From NCBI GenBank assembly GCA_023374045.1, contig CM041778.1, positions 400,704,438 to 400,768,437 of the forward strand: a DNA stretch of 64,000 nucleotides. The letters are read 5' to 3'. Below are positions 11,297 to 22,068 of this stretch, one piece after another. The notes beneath the pieces are model-generated. The model was not told the origin of the DNA, searched no databases, and worked only from the letters and a program-made list of their open reading frames with translations. The position numbers and the translations under genes were made by a program. Numbering within the stretch: the stretch's first letter is position 1; each line of letters begins with the position of its first letter. The DNA comes from Limonium bicolor (Eukaryota; Streptophyta; Magnoliopsida; Caryophyllales; Plumbaginaceae).

Positions 11297-11356
11297 ACGA
11301 TAGGAAATTGCCTCTCCCTTGGGTGTCTCATGCTCATTTCTCCCAAGATCACCCAT
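11297..11356 (-). pseudogene. Candidate first exon of the P-loop gene fragment
   Basis: The exon has ATG plus 19 codons (MGDLGRNEHETPKGEAISYR), ending at a strong donor GTAAGT. The 83 bp intron 11214-11296 separates it from exon 2 in phase 0. The matched phases across three exons argue for a genuine gene fragment. Confidence 0.5.
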
Positions 11357-11398
11357 CTACACTGGCAATAGATATCAATTATGCGAACCTTAACATAA

Positions 11399-11513
11399 AA
11401 AACTTCATTAACAACCCGTAACGTCCTCCTACAAAAGTTATTCTTCTAGATTAAGACTAAATAATAATAATTTCAAATCAATAATAAATAATTTCATATC
11501 ATTAAAACCAACA
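11399..11513 (-). repeat. TRIM LTR copy 3 (partial)
   Basis: Only the part ending in AAAACCAACA on the plus strand remains. The other end was lost with the foreign insertion. Confidence 0.75.
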
Positions 11514-12121
11514 CTTTCCATTGATTTGAAATTCTCTAAAAAAACTACGAAAAAACATCTAAACAAACTAAACAAAAATATCAGAAGCATGTATCTTCAT
11601 TCTTCCACGGAGCACTTCTCTCCAAAATTCGGATGCACTTTTCATCTTCTTTGTGTGCAATTATGGTGCACATTTCACCAATAATCTTTTAGAGGAGCAC
11701 ATCTCTCCTTACTTCTAAAACATTTTTTCTTCTCCGAACTAAGCCATCTCAGTTTCTTTATTACTCGTCAGAGTAGTTGATGAATTTGTCCGCAGAGGAG
11801 TACGCTTAAAATCGGTTTCCACGACTTCCCACAAATTGAAAGCATGTAGATATGACTCCATTCGAATGGTCCATGAATGATAAATCTTGCCACTTAAAAA
11901 CTGAAGTAAGAATATTGAAATTTGATGTCATCACTCAAAGTCAAAAACTTTTTTTTTATGCTTTTTTTTTGTTCCATCAACAAAACCTAAGACAAATTAT
12001 AACTTAAAATTTACGACAATAAAGAGAAGCATATATATGACAAAACTTTTTTTTTTGACCTCAGTAATCAGAAAGAAATCTACATTTATTTCTTCCCTCT
12101 ATATGGCTCGTGATACCATGA

Positions 12122-12333
12122 TAAAAATATAAGAATGTGGAGAAATTGCTGAAGGAAGAATAATACGTGACTCTTGCATTTTAATTCTGCTAGGAATATA
12201 ATCCTTCTATAGGTTAATGAAAACTAAACTAGTTATCGAAAAATATGTTAACAACCTGTAACTTCCTTCTACAAAAGTTATTCTTCTAGGTTAAGACTAT
12301 ACAATAAATAATTTCAAATCATTAAAACCAACA
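12122..12333 (-). repeat. TRIM LTR copy 4
   Basis: About 212 bp, with one terminal base changed (TAAAAATATA instead of TGAAAATATA on the plus strand). Confidence 0.8.
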
Positions 12334-12558
12334 CTTTCCCTTGATTTGAAATTCTCTAAAAAAACTACAAAAAAACATCTTAACAAAGTAAAAAAATATA
12401 TCTGAAGCACGTCTCTTCAATCTTCCACGGTGCACTTCTTTCCTAAATCCGGAGGCACTGCTCATCTTCTTCGTCTGCAATTATGGTGCACATCTCACCA
12501 ATAATCTTTCAAAGGAACGCATCTCTCCTTACTTCTAAAACATTTTTTCTTTAATGAA

Positions 12559-12741
12559 CTAAGCCATCTCAGTTTCTTTGTTACTCGTCTGAGTAGTTGA
12601 TGAATTTGTCCGCAGAGGAGTACTCTTAAAATCGGTTTCCATGACGTCCCACAAATTGAAAGCTCGTAGATATGAATCCATTCGAATGGTCCATGAATGA
12701 TAATTCTTGACACTAAAAAATTGGAATAGTAATATTGACAT
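12559..12741 (-). pseudogene. Best-preserved truncated copia Gag in the TRIM array
   Basis: 60 codons open from an ATG. The motif FFSVKNYHSWTIRMDSYL and then FNLWDVME match the N-terminal Gag domain of plant copia elements (aromatic-x-x-W...K/R-M-x-x-Y-L). It ends at a stop before any RNA-binding zinc knuckle. It probably remains because the leader carries packaging signals, or as a simple relic. Confidence 0.65.
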
Positions 12742-12939
12742 TTGATGTCATCACTCAAACTTAAAAACTTTTTGTATGCTTTTTTTTGTTCACTCAACAA
12801 AACCTAAGACAAATTATGACTAAAATTTTATGACAATGAAGAGAAGCACATATTTGAGAAAACTTTTTTTTTTGGACCTCAGTAATCAGAAAGAAATCTG
12901 CATTGATTTCTTCCCTCTATCTTGCTCCTGATACCATGA

Positions 12940-13172
12940 TGAAAATATAAGAATGTGGAGAAATGGGTGAAGGAAGAATGGTATGTGACTCTTGCATTAT
13001 AATTCTGATAGGAATACAATGCTTCTATAGGTTAATGAAAACTAAACTAGCTATCAAAAAATATCTTAACAACCCGTAACTTCCTCCTACAAAAGTTATT
13101 CTTCTAGATTAAGACTAAATAATAAATAATTTCAAATCAATAATAAATAATTTCAAATCATTAAAACCAACA
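12940..13172 (-). repeat. TRIM LTR copy 5
   Basis: 233 bp with intact TGAAAATATA...AAAACCAACA termini. Confidence 0.85.
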
Positions 13173-13779
13173 CTTTCCCTTGATTTGAAATTCTCTAAAA
13201 AAAACTACGAAAAAACATCTTAACAAACTAAACAAAAATATCTTAAGCACGTCTCTTCAATCTTCCACGGAGCACTTCTCACCAAAATCCGGATGCACTT
13301 CTCATCTTCTTCGTGTGCAGTTATGGTGCACATCTCACCAATAATCTTTCAGAGGAGCACATCTCTCCTTACTTCTAAAACATTTTTTCTTCTACAAACT
13401 AAGCCATCTCAGTTTCTTTGTTACTCGTCTGAGTAGTTGATGAATTTGTCCGCATAGGAGTACGCTTAAAATCGGTTTCCACGACTTCCCACAAATTGAA
13501 AGCTCGTAGATATGGCTTCATTCGAATGGTCCATGAATGATAATTCTTGCCACCAAAAAACTGGAATAGGAATATTGAAATTTGATGTCATCACTCAAAC
13601 TCAAAAACTTTTTTTATGCTTTTTTTTGTTCACTCAACAAAACCTAGGAATACTTATGACTAAAAATTTATGACAATAAAGAGAAGCATATATATGACAA
13701 AACTTTTTTTTTTGGACCTCAGTAATCAGAAAGAAATCTGCATTGATTTCTTCCCTCTATCTGGCTCTTGATACCATGT

Positions 13780-13991
13780 TGAAAATATAAGAGCGTGGAG
13801 AAATGGGTGAAGGAAGAATAATACATGACTCTTGCATTATAATTCTGATAGGAATACAATCCTTTTATAGGTTAATGAAAACTAAACTAGCTAACAAAAA
13901 ATATCTTAACAACCCGTAACTTCCTCCTACAAAAGTTATTCTTCTAGATTAAGACTAAATAATAAATAATTTCAAATCATTAAAACTAACA
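13780..13991 (-). repeat. TRIM LTR copy 6
   Basis: About 212 bp; the plus-strand right end is AAAACTAACA. Its outer neighbour is the foreign duplicated segment rather than the usual interior. Confidence 0.8.
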
Positions 13992-13992
13992 A

Positions 13993-14465
13993 AGAAGAAA
14001 AAAGTGGGGAGCGGGATGTAGCTTAACATAAAATGTAAAGACAAAGCCTCAAGTCGGAGCTCACTTATTCTGCGGTTGAACAAAACCAAGAACAAAGCAA
14101 GATCGGTGAAGAGCCATGAAAGGATGATGTTTCCGGTAAACGGTAGTAGAAGTCTCAAGCTTATTGAGCGTGGTTCTTTTGTGGAGGAATGCAAGCGTGG
14201 GTTTCTCTGGTCTTAGGTTCATGAATCGAATAGCAAGAAGACAAAAGTGGGGAGCGAGATGAAGCTTAACAGAAAATGTAGAGACAATGCCTCAAGTCGG
14301 AGCTCACTTACTCTGCGGTTGAACAAAACCAAGAACGGAGCAAGATCGGGGAAGAACAATGAAAGGATGATGTTTTTGGTGAACGGTAGTAGAAGTCTCA
14401 AGTGTATTGAGTGTGATTCTTTTGTGGAGGAATGCAGGCGTGGGTTTCTCTAGTCTTGGGTTCGT
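13993..14465. repeat. Tandemly duplicated foreign segment in a TRIM interior
   Basis: Two direct copies of about 230-245 bp (about 13993-14215 and 14237-14457) both contain CTCAAGTCGGAGCTCACTTA and GTGGAGGAATGCA. They replace the normal interior. The second copy has a plus-strand ORF (14247-14453, with KCIECDSFVEEC) and a minus-strand ORF (14219-14401). The first copy's plus frame has a stop. Origin unknown; a captured gene fragment is likely. Confidence 0.7.
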
Positions 14466-14758
14466 GAATTCTGAGATTTTTTGAAATTCTCCAGGCGAAG
14501 AATAGAAAGTCAGGAAACCGTGAGAACTATTGTTGGGTCAGCTACCGTAGTTAGCCACTGGGTTTTCATCATGGTTTGGGCGGTGTTTGGTGTTGCTGGA
14601 TTTGGAGTAAAATGAGCCTCGCTTGGTCTCGGTTGAGAAGACAGGGGAATAGCTAGAAAGCAAGTAAAAACGGAAATTTTATGAAATAACACTATGGCTC
14701 TGTTCAGCATGGCTGTTTTGGCAGCATATTTGTAGTATATTTTGAAGTAGGTTTGTGT

Positions 14759-14971
14759 TGAAAATATAAGAATGTGGAGAAATGGGTGAAGAAAGAATAA
14801 TACGTAACTCTTGCATTTCATATTAATCAGAATACATATCCTTTTATAGGCTAATATCCCTAAACTAATCATTAAAAAAATATCTCAACAACTCCGTAAC
14901 TTACCCCTACAAAAACTATTCTTTCTAGATAAAAGTAAATAATAAATAATTTCAAATCATTAAAACCAACA
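14759..14971 (-). repeat. TRIM LTR copy 7
   Basis: About 213 bp with TTGAAAATATA at the left and AAAACCAACA at the right, followed by the normal purine-run side and then cut by the M LTR at 15090. Confidence 0.8.
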
Positions 14972-15445
14972 TTTTCCCTTGATTTGAAATTCTCAAAAAA
15001 AAACTATGGAAAACAAATCTTAACAACCTAAACAAAAAAAATATTTGAAGCACTTCTCTTCAATCTTCAAATCTTTCACGGAGCACTTCTGTAACACCCC
15101 TACTTAATCTGCTCCTAATAATCACGTGATAATCGCACTTAAGCATCATAATCGTAGCAGTAAATAACAGACAATCGAACTAAGGTGTCACTGTCGTCAC
15201 TTGCCCATACGAGTAACAACGCTTTTACTTAAAACTCATACAATACGAAACAACTTCCCACTGTGATAACAAGAGATAGAACTACACTTTCCATTACAAT
15301 CCACAATACAATATTCGTGAGCATTCTACGTATACAAGTCCTATGCATTTGACTACGTACATAATGTACTGCGACAGTGCATATCTAAGACTACAACTAT
15401 CTACCCGTCGCGTCACGCACTTTGTAGACACCGGAAGCTGCACAC

Positions 15446-15492
15446 CTGCAGAAAATTGATTGTATGTATGGAATCAGCCCCTGCTGAGTATG
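15446..15492 (-). promoter_or_regulatory. Conserved LTR hairpin plus CTGCAG/GTGTG motif (M)
   Basis: On the minus strand ACTCAGCAGGGGCTGA is followed by TTTTCTGCAG|GTGTGCAGC. This matches the corresponding module of the solo LTR almost exactly. Confidence 0.5.
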
Positions 15493-16575
15493 CCATCATA
15501 TGACTATCATGCCCCCTCAGACCCTCAGTTAATTGGTCGAGAGCATGCAATTCATTTCATGCAATTCCATTTTTATAGTAGTACGGTAAAACAATATAAT
15601 CATTCTAATACTCCAATCAACAGTTTAAGCCTCCGGCTTCTAATATATCATAACAATACGTAAATCTCCACAAGTACACTTAGTATATCAATGAGTCCAT
15701 AACTCTACTCAATCAATCAATCCATACATATATTTCAATCAAATACATTCAATGCATATATGAGTCAATGACTCCACTCGACCAATCATGCGATAACGAT
15801 CAAACATACATGTTCATCGTACCAAAGCATATAACACAATATAGGCAACCTACAACAAACAAGATCACGAGGAATGTACATAAACATTTTGATTCTCGTA
15901 TCAATGTGTAAGGTATAAAGCCTAATGAAGATGTCTTGTTATATAACGACGCGTCTCTACTCCATACCCCTATTTAAGGCGGGTCACCCACGGCAGTAGC
16001 CGAACTCCAACGGTAGAGTCTCCAACCTGACGAACTGTCTGAGCTCACAGGAATTTTGCTCGATACGTACGGACTCGTCCGCAGACGTCCTGGGATTGTA
16101 TTGTGATCACAGTGCGCACCAAGGCAGACATCCCTGGCTTTCTCCATACAACTCTCTTACTCTTTAAACACTGATAATAGGTCGTAACCTATCCTAAGTC
16201 GTCACTCAGTGAACCAGTGTACACCTCGAATGTGTGCCTCTCTGGAGGTCTTATACCTAGGGTCACTAGGCGGTAATACATTTGGTGTGATACGAGAGCG
16301 GCGTTATACAAGGCCAATGCTCCGTATATAATCTCGGATAATATACATATCTTAGATTAGCTGATGCTATGACGTGTTTTCTCACGTCTCTGATATTATA
16401 TCAATGTATACATACAAATAGCATCGTTGCCGTTAGTTCTTTTTATATATATCATTCGTATATACGAACTTGTACTATTATCACAATAACAGTAAATAAC
16501 ATGGCAACATTAATATATAGTCATGCATATTAATTTACAATCAAACAAGCAATCTTATTCACAGATTTGCAAACA

Positions 16576-16600
16576 ATGCCTGAACTGAGGAAATCCTCAG
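16576..16600 (-). promoter_or_regulatory. Conserved LTR hairpin (M)
   Basis: A perfect 7 bp stem CTGAGGA/TCCTCAG (16585-16600) is followed on the minus strand by TTCAGGCATTGTTTG. It lies 1.51 kb from the LTR 3' end. Confidence 0.5.
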
Positions 16601-19600
16601 AGACAATCAAGCCACACAATAACATACCGTATACCCGACAAGTAGAACGGTGGAGTATGATCAAGCTAGTACGACGCTCCTCGAGACGCCTCTAACAACC
16701 TGTCAATACGTAATCACACTACGTATTAACACTCTATTCAGAACTAATATTACATGGTACCCTGTACTAACTCTAATCCCTCCCGATTATTTCCCGTTTG
16801 TTCAAAACAACCTACCTCTTTAGAATTGTCGGGTTTTACTCGGGATTAGTTTACGTAGTCATTAGTTCGCTTGCATGTAGGGTTTGTTCGCATGTGCGAC
16901 CATGTCATAGTATATTAATATATTTAACGTAAACGTCATCATCGTATGTATATTAATGTATATATATATATATATATCATATAGTTTCAAAACTATATCG
17001 AATGTATATTCTTTATTATACATTGTACACCTTATATATATCATATAGTCTTAAGGCTATATTTCTTGTATAATTGTTATTATACATTGTATACCTCTCC
17101 ATGGTACATATATATCTTTCCCAAAAGAGAGCACTTATACTTCTCATATTATATACTTGAATTATATAACTCAATTTCCTTTATTTCACATACTTTCTCT
17201 TATAACTAATCCAACAATTGTTTATAATTATACCAATATCTTCCATATAATCCTTATAATGATATTCCAAGGTTATACAAATTTATTGTATAATTCTCCC
17301 TTGTCACATATCTATTTATATGTGAGTATATATGTTTATACACATATATATCTTTATATGTATTGTACCATTTATTATATGGGATGTTCCTTAATGTATA
17401 CAACTCTTTATAATGGATATACTTAACATATGAATGTTATAACTCTTATAACATTTTCAACTATATTATATAATTCTCTCTTGTGACATATTTATTCAAA
17501 TATGTGCATACATATATATTCATATGTATATATATATATGTTAAACCATTTATTACATGGTATTTTCCATAACATATAAATCTCTTTATAATGAATATAT
17601 TTAATATATGAATGTTATATCTTCATAACATTTCTAACTATATTATAAATTCATTTTCAAACCCACATAATTACGGTACAGCCCATTACTTCTCTTTAAT
17701 TTACGAAAATGCCATTGCATTTATATAATGTTACATTATAATCTTTAACTTTATCTTATACACTTTAACTCTTAATAATTTATAACCTATAGTTATATTA
17801 TGTCACATTTAGAAACAACTTATATTGTTTTCGGCTTTGGTATATTATACACATATATTTTTCTAAAATCATATAATAACCCCTTATGTTATTATATGTT
17901 ACATTATATAACTTATCTTATATTATAACCTTTAAAACCTTAATGTAATTATAAGATATAGTTATATATATATGTATATGTTAAATGCGAACAGCCCTTA
18001 AGGCTTTCTAAATCATATTTCAACTCTCTAACTTATTTCATAGTCATATAATACTTTTTATAACATATAGTTTTATATAATATCAAAACTATATATTATA
18101 CTCTTTATATTTATAAAACCTCTTACATTAATTCAATAAATTCTCTAATTTAAACATAAGGTTATAAATATCATTATCAACCTTATATAGTCTCGGTTAT
18201 TTATATAGCCACTTCTAACATTATTATAAAATATAACAATGTCATAAAAACTATATATTATACTTATATAGTTCATTTTTAACTTCAAACCTAATCAATT
18301 AAACTTCTAAAAATTCCTAATAACTCATAGGTGATTAATATACCATAATGTACCCTTTATTTTTCGAAAATCACCATATGTACCCATATGTTATATAAAT
18401 CTTATATTATAACACTTAGCTTATTATAAGCTAATGTTTTATCCCAAAATTCACCAAAATTGGTCAAACACTTTATAAAGTCAATATTTGACTTATAAAC
18501 TCTATTTTAACATATAAATCTCGGTAATTATAAGGGATACCCCAAACTTTTATATAATTACTATTTTGACCCAAAACTTTATAAAATGTTATAAATTTAT
18601 TTAAAATTCATTTTAATTTCTATTTTCTTCTAATTAGCCCACGGCACCACCAATTGTTTACTTAATTACCATTCTTACCCCAATACTTATGATAAGTATA
18701 TAAACTTAATTAAATAAGCTATAAACTTAAAATAAAATGGCCTAAATAACATGGCCTTAATTACAACTTTGCTCATAATAATTAATTACATATAAAATGT
18801 CTCAAACATTATATTATATTCTCGGCCCTCACTTAGCATATTTATAAATTTATCAAATTTATACATAATGTCATAATTATGACATTTATGCTAATTAAAC
18901 CCTTAAATAAATTACCTAGGGTTTCTACATCACTTTTAATGTCAACTTAGCCAAATAATTATATACTCTCTCGCAATAGTAATATGACATTAAAAACTTT
19001 ATATTATAATTGTTATAATATTTTTACCTTAAATTTCAAGCCTTTAAAGCCTTGTTTGGTCTCGGCCTTGAAGAGGAAAAATTCTCCCAATTAAGCCACA
19101 TGTTTAAACCATTAATAAGACATGATTAGTCTCTTAAAATAGAGATAATCATATAGAATACAATTACGTAAGAATTAAGGTATTTATTACCTTAATTTGC
19201 CAAGGGAAGTTATACAAATTTTTGGCCTATCCAAAGGTCACAATAATATGTTAAAATCCCCATAAAAATTATGGGATTAACAAGAGATTAATTTGGTAGA
19301 AGGTAATTAGGGTTTACCTTGAGAAAATGGCTTAAGGAAAAAAATTAATTCCTTAGAAATCGCCAAGCTTGAGAAATTATTACTCCATTAATCCAACATG
19401 TTCAAGGGTAGATTATGAGTAAATAAACTCATTGAAATCAAGAGGAACAAACCGAAATGAATATGAACAAGCTTAAGGTGTTAATTTACCTTAAGTAAGG
19501 TTTTTGCTTAATCTTTGGCCTTTGAATGATCCAACCAAATTAACCCACTTAAGCAAGGTTTAATGACTATAAAGAAGCCATGGAAGAGAAGGAATCATTA

Positions 19601-20575
19601 GTTTAGGAAGAAGATTAAAAGAAATTAAGGAAAATAGACTAATGAAGCCTTAAACACTTACCATTAACTCACTAATGGTGGAGTTTTTTCTTGCTTAACA
19701 AAACTCATACGAGAGGGCTAGGGAGGAGGAGGAATCGGTTGAACCAAGGCAAATGAGAAAGGAAGACTTCTTGTGACTTAAGTAAGGGTTTTTATTAAAG
19801 AAATGAATAATAACATGTACTCTCCCTTAAATCATGGGATATTTGTGCAAGTTGAGGCATGGGTTGTTCTCCCACTTGTGCTGGCCGAATTTGATGGTCC
19901 AAGGTGAGTCATCACCTCACTTGTTGACTCATTAGTCAACATTAGGTTAAAATGACTTATTTTGGTTACTATTCATCATTAAATTCACTAATTGTGATTT
20001 TATTTGAAACCTTGGGATTAGAACCTCTAATGTGGTGCATTATGACCCAATTAAATATTAATGAATGTAATCTAGTGTAAAAAGACACAAGAATATCATT
20101 AATTAGACCACATACGCAAAACTGTGTGTTAAGGAGTTTTCGGGCACGTTTTGCGTTTTAAGTAGTTTCTGAGGTCCGTTTTCTTTGGGATTTGTTTCAT
20201 TAGATCCCTTATAATATTAGGAATCTAAGGAATCCACTTTGGACCCTTGATAAGCTAAGAAAACCTTTGTGGTTTCTTAAAGCACATTTTTGGCCTTATG
20301 TGTCTTAAGGCATATTTATGAGTTGGATGATTGATCTATGATGTGAAATCATCTTGTATAGGTTATTATAGTGAACTAACCAACTTTGGGGTTTATTAGA
20401 GGTCCCAAAGTTCTTGTGAGTTCTTAAGACACATTTTTGACTTTTAGTGTCCTTAAGGTAATTTTTTGTGCTTTGATGTTCTTTAGTGCTTCCCAATAGT
20501 TTCTAAGGCTTAATATAGCCTTGTTATATCATAATATAATGATTAATCCCAATATTAAGGTTTGGGGTATTTCAA

Positions 20576-20609
20576 TCTACCCCCCTTAAAAAGACTTCAT
20601 CCCGAAGTC
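20576..20609 (-). promoter_or_regulatory. Hairpin plus LTR-proximal polypurine tract of M
   Basis: The minus strand reads GACTTCGGGATGAAGTC, then TTTTTAAGGGGGGTAG, abutting the LTR. Same design as in G1, A and B. Confidence 0.8.
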
Positions 20610-20783
20610 GTTACTTGTAGTCAGTTCTCCTAAGGAATCAAGTTCCACTAGGTATTCATTCGTCTCACAACTAGGGATCGAGTCCCACTAGGTTCAGACC
20701 TAGTATGCATACATCGTCATCGATGCAGCGCTATCATAAAGCATATAACTCACATCATGGAGTAATTTAAATCATGAATCATA

Positions 20784-21052
20784 CATTGCACTAGACAAGG
20801 TGCACACATTCACATTGTACTAAACAAGGTACAACTCTATTCACAATGCACTAAACATGGTGCAAATCTATTCACAATTCACTAGACAAGGTGCAACTCT
20901 TCACAATGCACTAAACAAGGTGCAATTCCATTCACAATGCACTAGACAAGGTGTAACTCTTCACAATGCACTAAACAAGGTGCAACTCTATTCACAATGC
21001 ACTAGACAAGGTGCAACTCTCCACAATGCACTAAACAAGGTGCAACTCTTCA
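20784..21052 (-). repeat. Minisatellite in the 3'UTR of M, unit about 28-31 bp
   Basis: About nine units of the form CAATGCACTAAACAAGGTGCAACTCTATTCA alternate between CTAGACAAGG and CTAAACAAGG versions. An 84-codon frame (20857-21111) through it is a by-product of the repeat length. A and B have diverged relatives (GTGCACTACGTTGCACTATG) at the same place. Confidence 0.9.
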
Positions 21053-21289
21053 TATATATCAATCAAGTGCACTTAAGGCACATATACATAATGTATAGTT
21101 CAAACATGTAGTCAACCACATATAGCACACGGTACTAAACAAGTTACCCAACTATCTCTTAGTACTTAAAAAGGTACTTAATTCACACTAACTCTTAGAG
21201 GTCTTTGCAAGAGAACACTCAAGAGTTTCCTCGACATCTATTGTCAATCTCAATTTTTATTCATATCTGTGTCCACTTGTAGGGAGTTT

Positions 21290-21490
21290 CAAGAATCGTT
21301 CAACCCGACGTGGTCAGCGTCGATGATGAACTATCTTTCACTCCAATTTGTGTTCGGTCTCCCTTGATCGGACCAGGATCAAGTTCGACTTCCCACGTCA
21401 ATTTCAAACAATTATTTATTTCTCCCTTTTTAATCTTATTTCCTCTTGATATCTGCCACTTGTGTTCACTAGATACACAACTCAACTAGT
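21290..21490 (-). other. 3'UTR block shared by M and C
   Basis: The minus strand contains TTGACGTGGGA-GTCGAACTTGA, then CACAAATTGGAGT and ACTCCCTACAAGTGG. The same blocks occur in order on the plus strand at about 61660-61800. It links the two decayed elements as relatives. Nothing coding is seen. Confidence 0.65.
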
Positions 21491-22033
21491 GTAATCAATC
21501 TAGTCATTTGCATATAGGATCGTATATCCTAATTATAACCCAAGTCATATCGCTTTATAATCATTCATACCACTCCTAGAGAATTCACTTCCACTAGGTT
21601 ATACCACGGTCTCATACCGTTTTACTCATCACAATAGTTTTTCATACCCGGTTTCATACTGAGTTATACATCACATGGTACGGAGTTTCTTACTCCTTCT
21701 ACCTGAAATCTCTCATCGGAGCTACAAGGTAGACCTACTTGAACTCTCACATAGGAGCTAACAAGCTAGGTGTTTATGTGTATAATGTTCGCCATACCGC
21801 GTAATAATCAGAACTAGGGTAAGAACACTCCTTTCTGTTCTCCCTTTCCTATTCGCTATAATTGGTGCGAACTAATATATATATTTTCATGCATATAACA
21901 TATCACAACATTACATCAAGTAATATACTACAGTCGTAAGACTAGTACTCTACGTACGATAATCATTTGTAGCAGGCGTATAGTGCGCTACGTACTTATG
22001 TGTATGGTATAAGTTAAGCGCGCAAAATTGCTC

Positions 22034-22068
22034 TACCCCCCTTAAAAAGGGATTACGCCCACGTAATC
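22034..22068 (-). promoter_or_regulatory. Hairpin plus internal polypurine tract of M
   Basis: On the minus strand a perfect stem GATTACG-TGGG-CGTAATC is followed by CCTTTTTAAGGGGGGTAGAGC. Compared with A and B (GGGTACG/CGTACCC), two base pairs are changed on both sides, which preserves pairing. Confidence 0.7.

Larger units (their letters stand above)
9791..11398 (-). other. Foreign segment replacing part of a TRIM unit: host-like gene fragment with two MITEs
   Basis: Compared with neighbouring units, the primer site and the LTR's 3' half are replaced here by about 1.6 kb of unrelated DNA. The unit resumes at AACAACCCGTAAC near 11408. The insert holds three candidate exons on the minus strand and two MITEs. 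I see nothing recognisable in 9791-10075. Confidence 0.7.
7818..15089 (-). mobile_element. Head-to-tail array of a TRIM-like copia derivative
   Basis: Seven LTR copies (212-233 bp, TGTTGG...TTTTCA on the minus strand) alternate with about 600 bp interiors at a period of about 820-840 bp. Each LTR is followed on the minus strand by TCA and a primer site TGGTATCAAGAGC. A leader and a truncated copia Gag N-terminus come next, and a purine run (TCAAGGGAAA) precedes the next LTR. No protease, integrase or RT is present. Short LTRs, a tiny interior and shared-LTR tandem copies are the hallmarks of TRIM elements. The array is cut on the left by G1, on the right by M, and in the middle by a host-like gene fragment. 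Confidence 0.82.
15090..20574 (-). mobile_element. 3' LTR of minus-strand gypsy element M (5,485 bp)
   Basis: On the minus strand it reads TGAAATACCCC to GGGTGTTACA. A polypurine tract precedes it (plus strand, right side). It is clearly the same family as the solo LTR at 40170-45214, sharing the hairpin CTGAGGATTTCCTCAG, the TCTGCAG/GT motif and long stretches in the 3' quarter. Region 16900-18900 is extremely AT-rich (many ATATAT runs) and non-coding. The ORFs at 16862-17044 and 17157-17426 are low-complexity chance frames. Confidence 0.88.

Noticed and set aside
16862..17426. ORFs rich in Ile/Tyr/His in the M LTR
   Set aside because: They follow ATATAT low-complexity sequence and encode no recognisable domain.
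20784..21052. Possible CRISPR array
   Set aside because: The units are contiguous degenerate tandem repeats without unique spacers, in plant retrotransposon DNA.
20857..21111. 84-codon repetitive ORF
   Set aside because: It is the minisatellite read in frame; it lies antisense in the 3'UTR of M.
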